Assembly (NCBI GenBank): GCA_047616325.1
Contig: JBLHGN010000028.1
Coordinates: 1-21,551 of the forward strand
Direction: 5' to 3'
From: JBLHGN01 sp047616325
GTDB lineage: Bacteria; Pseudomonadota; Gammaproteobacteria; Pseudomonadales; Cellvibrionaceae
Length of the DNA stretch: 21,551 nt
Part shown: positions 15,089-21,551 of the stretch, piece by piece
Layout of the letters: the number at the start of each line of letters is the position of its first letter
Numbering within the stretch: the stretch's first letter is position 1
Program-made: the position numbers and the translations under genes
Notes under the pieces: model-generated
Databases searched by the model: none
The model's input: the letters and a program-made list of their open reading frames with translations, nothing else
What the model was told of the DNA's origin: nothing

Positions 15089-15793
15089 CTATTCCCAGGC
15101 GTCTGACACAAAAAGGTAGCCTTTATTGCGGACAGTAGCAATTCTTATTGGCCCAGAGCCGCTATCGAACAATTTTTTTCGAAGAGAAACAATTTTTGCG
15201 TCTATGGAGCGGTCCATGCCGTCAAATTCAAAGCCTCTTAGTTCCTTAAAAAGTTCGTTTCTGGTCATTGCCTTGTCGGCGTTTTCTGCCAGCAACCAGA
15301 GCAGAGAAAACTCAGAATCCGTCAAATCGATACGGGTGCCGTCTAATATGGTTTCATGGGGTTTGTTTCGAAGCAGTAGTTTGCCGTATTGTAATTCGTT
15401 GCTGGGCCTTGCGGCTGTTTCGTTTGTAGCTTGTCGGCGCAATAACATGCGAACTCGCGCCAGCAATACCCGCGGCTGAACGGTTTTACTAACGAAGTCA
15501 TCTGCTCCCAGTTCCAGGCACGCCACTTGGTCATAGTCGTCGCTGCTCGACGTTAAAAAGAGGATGCGACCGGGGTATATATGCCTAATCTCACGGCATA
15601 TATCAAGGCCACTGGCGCCGGGCAACATAATGTCTAGCACTATCAGTTCTGGTTGAAAGCGAGAAACTTCCTCTTTAATGCTTAGGCCATTTTGCAGCCA
15701 AAGCACATCAAAACCGTTCTGAGTAAGAAAATCTCTTTGTAGAGCGCCAAATCGGGCGTCGTCTTCCACTAGAAGAATTTTTACTTGCTCCAC
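15089..15793 (-). CDS. OmpR/PhoB-family response regulator
   Basis: A two-domain regulator of 234 residues from the GTG at 15793, which I prefer because GGAG sits 7 bases upstream and gives the standard N-terminus MEQVKILLVEDD; an ATG at 15808 would add five residues without a ribosome-binding site. The receiver (about 1-120) has the acidic pair in V-E-D-D, phospho-acceptor D54 (V-L-D-I-M-L-P-G), T81 and K103. The C-terminal winged-helix domain (about 140-234) has L-T-D-S-E-F-S-L-L-W-L-L and D-x-x-I-D-A-K-I-V-S-L-R-K-K-L, as in RstA/OmpR. It is convergent with HK1 and lies between the two kinases; no kinase is in its own operon, so it may serve HK1, HK2, both or neither. The target genes are unknown. 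Confidence 0.9.
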   Translation of the reverse strand: MEQVKILLVEDDARFGALQRDFLTQNGFDVLWLQNGLSIKEEVSRFQPELIVLDIMLPGASGLDICREIRHIYPGRILFLTSSSDDYDQVACLELGADDFVSKTVQPRVLLARVRMLLRRQATNETAARPSNELQYGKLLLRNKPHETILDGTRIDLTDSEFSLLWLLAENADKAMTRNELFKELRGFEFDGMDRSIDAKIVSLRKKLFDSGSGPIRIATVRNKGYLFVSDAWE

Positions 15794-16033
15794 ACGCAGG
15801 CTCCGCATTGGTGAACAGTTTCTACGAGCACCGCTTATGAATAGAGGGGGTGGGGCATGTGCAAAGCGGGGTTAGAAACAAAAGTTAGAAACAAAAGATA
15901 AAAAAGAGAAACATTGAAGCTTAACGATAACACGAGAAGAGATGTCGTACGAGACGAAACTCTATAAAAAACGTCATTTTAAGGTGCGAAACAAAGCCGC
16001 TTTCCGGTTTTGCCGGATGGAGGGAGCTCTCTT

Positions 16034-16243
16034 ATGTATGAATGGGTGAAAATTGCTCGTCAACCCATAAAAGCAGGGTGCGATCCTTCGCTTGCATGGG
16101 CTTCCTGGCGAATCCTTGTCTACCTGCCAATAATGGTACTTTTAATAGCTTACATCCCTGTTTTTCCAGCCTTGGAATTCATTGGTGCTCTACAGTTCAA
16201 TTCCTTTCCTGTCGCCCCTTTGCACATGAGAGACAGTAGTTGA
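16034..16243 (+). CDS. Possible small membrane protein of unknown function
   Basis: A 69-codon frame starting MYEWVKIARQ. It is preceded by an unusually strong ribosome-binding site, GGAGGGAG at 16019-16026, with 7-base spacing. Residues about 27-52 are hydrophobic (R-I-L-V-Y-L-P-I-M-V-L-L-I-A-Y-I-P-V-F-P), enough for one membrane span; the rest shows no motif I recognise. It lies upstream of the acyltransferase-HK2 operon in the same direction, about 500 bp away. It may be a chance frame; the good start signal is the only reason to list it. Confidence 0.35.
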   Translation: MYEWVKIARQPIKAGCDPSLAWASWRILVYLPIMVLLIAYIPVFPALEFIGALQFNSFPVAPLHMRDSS

Positions 16244-16277
16244 AAAAGGGCTGATGTTCTGTACCTGAAATGTTCGG

Positions 16278-16300
16278 TATTGTTAGTCATTATTACAATA
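16278..16300. promoter_or_regulatory. Dyad TATTGT-N11-ACAATA, possible operator
   Basis: Perfect 6-bp arms at 16278-16283 and 16295-16300 in the spacer upstream of the acyltransferase gene. The spacing and symmetry would suit a dimeric regulator. It is 450 bp from the gene start, in AT-rich DNA where such dyads can arise by chance. Confidence 0.25.
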
Positions 16301-16363
16301 GGTCAAAATTTAGGCGCTTGCAGGGTTCGTTGGTGAAAGGCCTAGTTGGTATGTCGAGGGGCG

Positions 16364-16570
16364 TCAGGGCTTAATTGCTGCCATTTGATAGGTGTCGAAA
16401 TCAAAACTTACGCGACAACACAAATTAGAGAGTGCGGCATCTAATTTAACATTTGTGTCGTCGGTCTGTGATCCCATCAAAGAGCATAGCTGACTGTTGG
16501 TCAAAAAGAATTCCATTGCGTCAATAAGGGATTCCTGCTGGCAAGAAAACCCAGTATGAGGCTTTTGCAT
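16364..16570 (-). CDS. Hypothetical short ORF
   Basis: A 68-codon frame from an ATG at 16570 (MQKPHTGFSC...), extendable to a GTG at 16636 (90 codons). No good ribosome-binding site at either start and no recognised motif; four cysteines are scattered. It is listed because it is the only sizeable frame on this strand between the regulator and the acyltransferase. It could equally be non-coding. Confidence 0.25.
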   Translation of the reverse strand: MQKPHTGFSCQQESLIDAMEFFLTNSQLCSLMGSQTDDTNVKLDAALSNLCCRVSFDFDTYQMAAIKP

Positions 16571-16746
16571 GAGAAGACTAAATATTGGCTTAAAGTAAAG
16601 CTTTTGCTGCCGCTGCACAGCCGGTGACAAAAACACGACGTTCGTAACTTGAACTTAGCCCCTTGCGGCGATAAACCTTCAGGTATGGTCGCTATTTTAA
16701 TGGGCTGCAGCCAAGAAAATAATTATCGCAGACATGAGGTGTTTCA

Positions 16747-17361
16747 ATGTCAATTCAAACTAGTCCATCAAGTTTAATATTACCCAATGAAGCTGTTCGT
16801 GAGTATCATAGTATCGCGGCTAAAGGGCCCATGCTCGATAGAGTATATTCTATGCGCTATCGTAGCTATAGTGAAGAGGGGTATATTGAAAAAAGTTCAT
16901 CGAAGAAGTTTATGGATGAATTCGACTCGCTCCCAAGTTGTACTTCATATTTGACGTATTTTGGTAAAAAGGCAATCGGTTCGGTTCGTGCGTCTGTATA
17001 TACACCGGCCAATGGAGGGGATGTTCCAGCAATGGAGGTTTTTGAAAAAGAAATACGTGACAATGTGGATATGGATAAGCCCTTCGTTGAGACAAATAAA
17101 TTTGTGATAGATCCTAGTTTTCAAAAATCAGGTGGCGTTAGGGCTAGATTTAATATATTTAAAAACATCGCTGAAGAAGCGGTTAAGTGTGATGCTTCCA
17201 GTGTTATTATTGCCGTCAGGCCTGAGCACGTTAAGTTTTACAGGCTTCTACTGTTTAAACCAATATCGGGAAGTAAAAAATATCCCCATTTGGCATTTGA
17301 TACGGTTTTATTGATGTGTAATGAAAAAAGTGCAATACAGAAAGTTGTAAATAGAGGTTGA
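16747..17361 (+). CDS. FeeM/LuxI-like N-acyl transferase (putative acyl-signal synthase)
   Basis: A 204-residue GNAT-fold protein of the autoinducer-synthase type. It shows the ordered residues of acyl-homoserine-lactone and N-acyl amino acid synthases: M-R37-Y-R39-S-Y, then D57-E58-F-D60, G-S-V-R81-A-S, V-E115-T-N-K-F-V-I-D-P and R132-A-R134-F, ending with K-F-Y-R-L-L-L-F-K-P-I-S. The overall pattern is nearer to FeeM-type N-acyl amino acid synthases and the PEP-CTERM-associated acyltransferase family than to classical LuxI. Such enzymes join an acyl group from acyl-ACP to an amine. ATG 16747 is preceded by GAGGTG. It is 17 bp upstream of HK2, so the two form an operon. Product identity is not readable from the sequence; a role in signalling is inferred from the kinase partner. 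Confidence 0.75.
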   Translation: MSIQTSPSSLILPNEAVREYHSIAAKGPMLDRVYSMRYRSYSEEGYIEKSSSKKFMDEFDSLPSCTSYLTYFGKKAIGSVRASVYTPANGGDVPAMEVFEKEIRDNVDMDKPFVETNKFVIDPSFQKSGGVRARFNIFKNIAEEAVKCDASSVIIAVRPEHVKFYRLLLFKPISGSKKYPHLAFDTVLLMCNEKSAIQKVVNRG

Positions 17362-17378
17362 GTGGAGATATGTTTTAA

Positions 17379-19475
17379 ATGACACAGTATCTAATTACCG
17401 CATTGATTGACTTTTTTGTGGGTTTTTTGGCAATTTCTAAAAAGGGTAACAGGGCTGCGGTGGCGCTGTCTTTTACCGTTTTTAGTCTTGGTTTGTGGTC
17501 TCTTGAACTTTTTTTTCTGACAACAATACAAGATGTGTCAGTGTTAAGTACTTGGTTTCATCTTGCTAGGTGGGGTATGTTTTTTATTCCGGTAGCATCG
17601 TCACTACTTACATTTAGACTTTTGGGCGATGCGCCGAAAGGATTTTTGTACTTTGTTGTGTTTCCAAGTTTTATCGTCGGTCTTTCTCTGTCTGTGTTAA
17701 ATTTATTTGTATTCCCTTCCTCTTTAAAGGCAACAGATAGCGGTTTTTTGCCTGAAGTTGATAGTATATATTTAGTGTTTGCGGCTACGTTTTTATACTG
17801 TATGTGTGCATCAATTGTGTTGTGTTTGGCTTGTTACCGTACTATCACTACCCGCCAAAAACATAGAGTTCGCTGGCTCTTTATAACTCTTTTTGTCGCG
17901 TTTTTGTCGGGAGGAGTGAGTATACTTCTTATGCCGTATGATTTTTATTTGTCAAAATATATTGGCGCTTCATCCAATATTGCAATCGTCCTCCTTCTTT
18001 TTTATTCTACTGTGCAACATCATTTGATGGACTTTAGGTTGGCAATTAGTGAAGGTGTTACTCGAGCATTGCTGCTTGGTTTTTTTGTGTGGTTTTATTT
18101 TTTCGTTACAAGCTTTTTGGGGGATCTGGAAAAAAATGTTGAAGGTGTTTTGGTGACGCTTATTTTTATTGTGGGTGTTTTGGAGTTGTATCCGCGAATG
18201 TTGAAGTGGATCTTGCCCAATGCTAAAAAGTTGTTAAATAAGGATGCTTATAATTTTGACGGGGTTATTCATGATACAGCAAAAGCACTCAATGAAGTCG
18301 CCAGCGTTTATTCCTTGGAGAAATTGTTGAACCATCTTTTGTTGCAGGTGTTACGCGTTAAATATTATTCATTAGAACTGGTTGATATTGAAGGTGGCTG
18401 CTCCTCGCCTCGAGGAGTTTCTATTCGGACAGAGGATGATAGAAAAGCTATTGCAAATTATTGCACTGATCTTGGTGGTTTGATAGTTGCTGATGAAACG
18501 CCAGAATCAATTAGAAACATATTGTTTTCGTATAAGTCGAAACTGTGCTTTTCGGTAATGCATGATAAACGTATATTGGCTGTTGTATTGATGGGTGCGC
18601 CAATTGATTTGCAATACTACCGCTATGACGATATACAAGTTTTTGAATGGTTACAAAAAGAATTGGGGCAAGTGCTCAATAGGATAAATCAGTTAGATGA
18701 AATGCAAGATGAACTAGGTCAAGCCAAAAAAACTTTATCCATGCTTGGTCTTATGAATCATTATCATCACGATATTAAGGCGCCATTTGCAATTATAGAT
18801 GGCGTTTTGTCTAACAATATCTACGACAGGGAAAAACAAAAAGACATCGTGCTTGAACAAGTAGAGCGAGGTTCGCGTTTAATTGCCACCATGGCCGATA
18901 TATTAAAAGGGCAGCGAAAGCGTAAGATTCAGCCTTTGTCTATCAATCAAACCGTTGAGGATAGTTTGTTTGTTTTTAGTGGTGGTATTGATGCTATTAA
19001 TAGTGATTTTGGCGATATTCCTCAGATTAATGGTGATGCTGAGGATCTGAAAATTCTGATTATTAATGTTGTCAAAAATGCCGTTGAGGCACGAAAGGGT
19101 GATGGCGATCTTGAGCTGAATATTCGCACCTGGATATCGCATGAGTTTGTATGTTTGGCTATTGCAGATAATGGTGTGGGGATGTCTGAGTTGCAGTTGA
19201 CGGATTTATGGGTGTCGGGGCGCAGCAGTAAAGCTAATGGCAACGGCATTGGGTTACAGGCGATAAAGCGTATTGCGGACGAGCATCGGGCCTTGATAGA
19301 TGTTGAAAGTAGCGAAAGCTCTGGCACTGAATTTGTGGTTAAATTCCCCTTAAGTTTGGTGGTAGACGTTGACGATGCCAATATTGAATCGCCGGAGCAA
19401 GATACGATTTTCACCAAAAACAAAGTGAAAAAAGAAGAAAAGATTCCTGGGCGTAAATCGCACGATAGCTTTTAA
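17379..19475 (+). CDS. 7TM sensor histidine kinase HK2 (PrsK-like), partner of the acyltransferase
   Basis: A 698-residue membrane kinase, paralogous to HK1. The N-terminal ~230 residues hold about seven hydrophobic spans with L-E-L-F-F-L and R-W-G-M-F-F-I-P, followed by a weak GAF-like region and a short helical linker. H-box Y-H-H464-D-I-K-A-P-F, N-box N567 (I-N-V-V-K-N-A-V-E-A), G1 D597-N-G-V-G, G2 G621-N-G-I-G-L. A polar, lysine-rich tail of about 35 residues after the ATPase domain is absent from HK1. It starts 17 bp after the acyltransferase stop; GGAG lies 10-11 bases before the ATG. The arrangement of signal-synthase-like gene then multi-span kinase suggests it senses a membrane-soluble acyl product. 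The cognate regulator is not in the operon; the OmpR-type gene at 15089 is the nearest candidate. Confidence 0.88.
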   Translation: MTQYLITALIDFFVGFLAISKKGNRAAVALSFTVFSLGLWSLELFFLTTIQDVSVLSTWFHLARWGMFFIPVASSLLTFRLLGDAPKGFLYFVVFPSFIVGLSLSVLNLFVFPSSLKATDSGFLPEVDSIYLVFAATFLYCMCASIVLCLACYRTITTRQKHRVRWLFITLFVAFLSGGVSILLMPYDFYLSKYIGASSNIAIVLLLFYSTVQHHLMDFRLAISEGVTRALLLGFFVWFYFFVTSFLGDLEKNVEGVLVTLIFIVGVLELYPRMLKWILPNAKKLLNKDAYNFDGVIHDTAKALNEVASVYSLEKLLNHLLLQVLRVKYYSLELVDIEGGCSSPRGVSIRTEDDRKAIANYCTDLGGLIVADETPESIRNILFSYKSKLCFSVMHDKRILAVVLMGAPIDLQYYRYDDIQVFEWLQKELGQVLNRINQLDEMQDELGQAKKTLSMLGLMNHYHHDIKAPFAIIDGVLSNNIYDREKQKDIVLEQVERGSRLIATMADILKGQRKRKIQPLSINQTVEDSLFVFSGGIDAINSDFGDIPQINGDAEDLKILIINVVKNAVEARKGDGDLELNIRTWISHEFVCLAIADNGVGMSELQLTDLWVSGRSSKANGNGIGLQAIKRIADEHRALIDVESSESSGTEFVVKFPLSLVVDVDDANIESPEQDTIFTKNKVKKEEKIPGRKSHDSF

Positions 19476-19527
19476 GCTGGGAGGGATGGGTTACTACGAG
19501 GTCTGAATTGCGAGGGCTGAGCCTAGG

Positions 19528-19576
19528 AGGGCAAGCTAAGCAGGGCCAGTTATAAGTAGGGCAAGCTAAGCAGGGC
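19528..19576. repeat. Tandem direct repeat, 19-bp unit with 30-bp period
   Basis: AGGGCAAGCTAAGCAGGGC occurs at 19528-19546 and again exactly at 19558-19576, with 11 bp between. It lies between the HK2 stop and the terminator. No function is evident. Confidence 0.7.
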
Positions 19577-19581
19577 AAGGT

Positions 19582-19619
19582 AAAAAAAGGCGGGCCGGTT
19601 AATCGGTCAGCCTTTTTTT
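19582..19619. terminator. Bidirectional Rho-independent terminator
   Basis: AAAAAAAGGC (19582-19591) pairs with GCCTTTTTTT (19610-19619); inside it GGCCG pairs with CGGTC (one G-U) around the loop GTTAAT, with one mismatch between stems. T-runs on both strands make it work in both directions, ending the HK2 operon (+) and the TonB receptor gene (-). Confidence 0.85.
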
Positions 19620-19674
19620 ATTGCGAGTGAATACTCTCTATTGGTGTGTCGCGAAGCGTGTATGTTAATAAGTA

Positions 19675-21551
19675 TTAAAGCTTTAAGGTAAGCCCTAAGC
19701 CGTAGCTGCGTGGCGCTTCGTAATAGCCGCGTGGAACCCCAGCGAATGAGATATCACGATATCTTAGATTGGTATTGTCTGTTAGATTCTTGCCCCATAG
19801 CGAAATTTCCCACATCTTGTTTAGGTCTAACCCCACGCGCCCATTGATAGTATCGAAACTGCCGACACTATAGTTTTCGGCATTGTTTGGGTTGGTGAAA
19901 TAGCCATCGCTATAGCTGTAGTCGAGGTGAGCTTGAAAAAGTGCGGCATCTGTAAGTGGTACTTCAAAATCAAAAGCCAAAAACGTTTTCAGCTCTGGCG
20001 CATAAGGTAGGTCGTTATCGTCGTAGTCGATATTTGTGCCGCCGCCATTTTTAAAGCTGTCAAAAGTGGCTTGAGTATAGGCCGTGTTAAACGTGAGACT
20101 CATGTAAGAGTTTAATGTATAGCCAAGTTCCATCTCTACGCCACGGCTGCTTGCTTCGCCCGCGTTTGTAAGTTTTAGAAGGGTGGTTGTGTCGTCGGTT
20201 TGTACAAATTGAAAAACCTGTAGATTCTTCACTTTTACTAAAAATGCGGCTAGGTTTACGTTGAGCTTGGAGTCGAGGTAGTTAGATTTGTATCCCACTT
20301 CAATATTGGTGGCCGTTTCCTCGTCAAAATCGATGTCGTCGAGCGTGGTGACGAAGTCTGCGTTCCAGCCGCCGGCTTTATAGCCGCGTGACACACTGGT
20401 GTAGAGAAGGCTAGTGTCTGAGGCTTTGTAGTTTAAGCTTGCTTTGGGGAGAAATTCTTTAAACGTTTTCGATTCGGATATATTGCCGTTGGTAAATAAG
20501 CCGATGCCGTCAATAATATTGAAGTCGATGGTTTTCTCGTCGATCACATAGCGTGCCCCCAGGGATAATTCTAATTTGGGCGCAAAGCGGTAGTTGCCGT
20601 GACCATATATTGCGTAGGAGTCTATATTTACGTTCCCTGGTGTAGTGACAACATTGCCCCCGAGGTTAGCAAGCCTGTCGGTATTAATATCCTGTCCCAG
20701 GTAAAATAGGCCCATTACATAATCGAAGGATTCAAAACGAGGTGAAACAAGGCGAAATTCCTGGCTTACTTGCTGGCTTTTTTCGTTAAAAATAGAAAAT
20801 ATCGCTGGAATGGGGGAGTAGTCTTCCTCGTTGAGTTCGCTGAATTGATTGTCTCGGTAGGCGCTGATGGAGATAATTTCGGCGTAATTGTCGAGTGTGT
20901 AGTCTACTTCAACTGAAGCGCCCAATACTTCTCGTTTTTCAAATTCTTCGGCATTGTGCGCTACTTCTCTTGGTGAAGGTGCTGTGCTAAAACCGTTAAA
21001 GGCGCCGTCATCTGCGATGGCGACACCGTTGGTCGCTTGTGAATATTCGTTTAGCCAGTCTATGCTGGTATTAATTTCCAATTTGTCGGAAGGTCGGAGT
21101 TTTATTTTTAAACGTGCGGCTTCGCTGTCTATGCCTTGTAGGTCTTTATTCAGGCTAATATTGTGTATAAAGCCATCGTTTTTAGTTTTGTTATATTGCA
21201 ATAAAGTTTGCACCGAGTCGCTTACAGGTAAGCTGCTGGTGAGCGAAACCGAGCGGTGGTTAAAGCTTCCGCCCTCTATATGAATGGCATTGGCAAGTTG
21301 TTCGCTTGGGCCATTGGTGCGAATGTTAATAGCCCCAGCAATGGTGTTGGTGCCAAAGAGTGTGCCCTGTGGGCCTCGTAATACTTCTATTTGCTCTGTA
21401 CCCATAAGATTGATGTTAAATGTAGATGAGCGCACCATGGGAACGCCGTCTACATATACAACCACTCGAGCATCGTTACCTATATTGCGGGAAAAGTCGC
21501 CAATGCCTCTTATGGCAATTTCGCCGCGCGTATTGCGGCCGCCGCGTCCGA
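19675..21551 (-). CDS. TonB-dependent outer-membrane receptor (5' end outside window)
   Basis: The frame is open to the right edge, so the signal peptide and TonB box are missing; at least 624 codons are present. The visible part begins in the plug domain: R-G-G-R-N-T-R-G-E-I-A-I-R-G-I-G-D-F, then V-V-Y-V-D-G-V-P and E-V-L-R-G-P-Q-G-T-L-F-G-T-N-T-I-A-G-A-I-N-I, which are hallmark plug motifs. The remainder is a 22-strand-type barrel with many aromatic and polar alternations, ending in G-L-G-L-T-L-K-L. The plug and barrel resemble the IroN/FyuA-like and sphingomonad-type receptors common in marine carbohydrate degraders. The ligand (siderophore, oligosaccharide, vitamin) cannot be told. The internal ATG at 21465 is not the start. 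It shares a terminator with HK2 but is in the opposite direction. Confidence 0.9.
   Translation of the reverse strand, partial: GRGGRNTRGEIAIRGIGDFSRNIGNDARVVVYVDGVPMVRSSTFNINLMGTEQIEVLRGPQGTLFGTNTIAGAINIRTNGPSEQLANAIHIEGGSFNHRSVSLTSSLPVSDSVQTLLQYNKTKNDGFIHNISLNKDLQGIDSEAARLKIKLRPSDKLEINTSIDWLNEYSQATNGVAIADDGAFNGFSTAPSPREVAHNAEEFEKREVLGASVEVDYTLDNYAEIISISAYRDNQFSELNEEDYSPIPAIFSIFNEKSQQVSQEFRLVSPRFESFDYVMGLFYLGQDINTDRLANLGGNVVTTPGNVNIDSYAIYGHGNYRFAPKLELSLGARYVIDEKTIDFNIIDGIGLFTNGNISESKTFKEFLPKASLNYKASDTSLLYTSVSRGYKAGGWNADFVTTLDDIDFDEETATNIEVGYKSNYLDSKLNVNLAAFLVKVKNLQVFQFVQTDDTTTLLKLTNAGEASSRGVEMELGYTLNSYMSLTFNTAYTQATFDSFKNGGGTNIDYDDNDLPYAPELKTFLAFDFEVPLTDAALFQAHLDYSYSDGYFTNPNNAENYSVGSFDTINGRVGLDLNKMWEISLWGKNLTDNTNLRYRDISFAGVPRGYYEAPRSYGLGLTLKL

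Larger units (their letters stand above)
15794..16746. other. Spacer between response regulator and acyltransferase gene
   Basis: About 950 bp with no firmly recognised gene. It holds two weak candidate ORFs (16034-16243 + and 16364-16570 -) and the dyad TATTGT-N11-ACAATA at 16278-16300. The leaders of the regulator (-) and of the acyltransferase/HK2 operon (+) must be here; I could not place promoter boxes reliably. Confidence 0.4.

Noticed and set aside
16747..17361. Calling the acyltransferase a classical LuxI acyl-homoserine-lactone synthase
   Set aside because: The order of charged residues fits the superfamily, but the LuxI tryptophan and spacing are missing and no LuxR gene is present; the FeeM-like reading fits better.
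12860..19475. A complete PEP-CTERM/exosortase system
   Set aside because: The kinases resemble PrsK and the acyltransferase resembles an exosortase-associated family, but no exosortase, PrsR-type regulator, polysaccharide gene or PEP-CTERM protein is in the window.

Overview
The window looks like the chromosome of a marine, Cellvibrionaceae-like gammaproteobacterium (relatives of Teredinibacter or Saccharophagus). This is an inference from Pseudomonas-type gene order (cysB-cysH-thrH-pabB and mnmA-hflD-purB-roxA), the protein character and a TonB-dependent receptor. No rRNA, tRNA or CRISPR array was seen.

Layout. At 1-348 lies the 3' end of an IS1634-like transposase gene, cut by the window edge. 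From 460 to 4626 is a sulfur assimilation block: a TSUP/TauE-type permease (-), divergent cysB (+), then a CxxC thioredoxin-fold protein and an iron-sulfur APS/PAPS reductase cysH (both -), followed by thrH (+). pabB (-) and a small Rieske ferredoxin (+) come next. From 6773 to 12538 runs a leftward housekeeping series read in the order mnmA, hflD, purB, roxA (ribosomal protein L16 arginine hydroxylase) and a GNAT-containing two-domain protein.

From 12860 to 19475 is an AT-rich, accessory-looking signalling region. It holds two paralogous 7TM histidine kinases (HK1 and HK2), an OmpR-type response regulator in opposite orientation, and directly upstream of HK2, in the same operon, an acyltransferase that resembles N-acyl amino acid synthases (FeeM) and acyl-homoserine-lactone synthases. 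The natural reading is a synthase/receptor pair: an acylated small molecule made by the GNAT enzyme and sensed by the multi-span kinase HK2. This is the best candidate for an undescribed system here. The right edge holds a TonB-dependent receptor (-) whose 5' end is outside the window.

Four short non-coding mobile elements (MITE-like) share the terminal motif GTGCCC(A/G)T..., are imperfect fold-back palindromes, and three of them are flanked by palindromic TANNTA hexamers. Two of them sit exactly on the stop codons of pabB and mnmA, so that the stop codon is made of two target-site bases plus one element base. Another fills the gap between HK1 and the response regulator.
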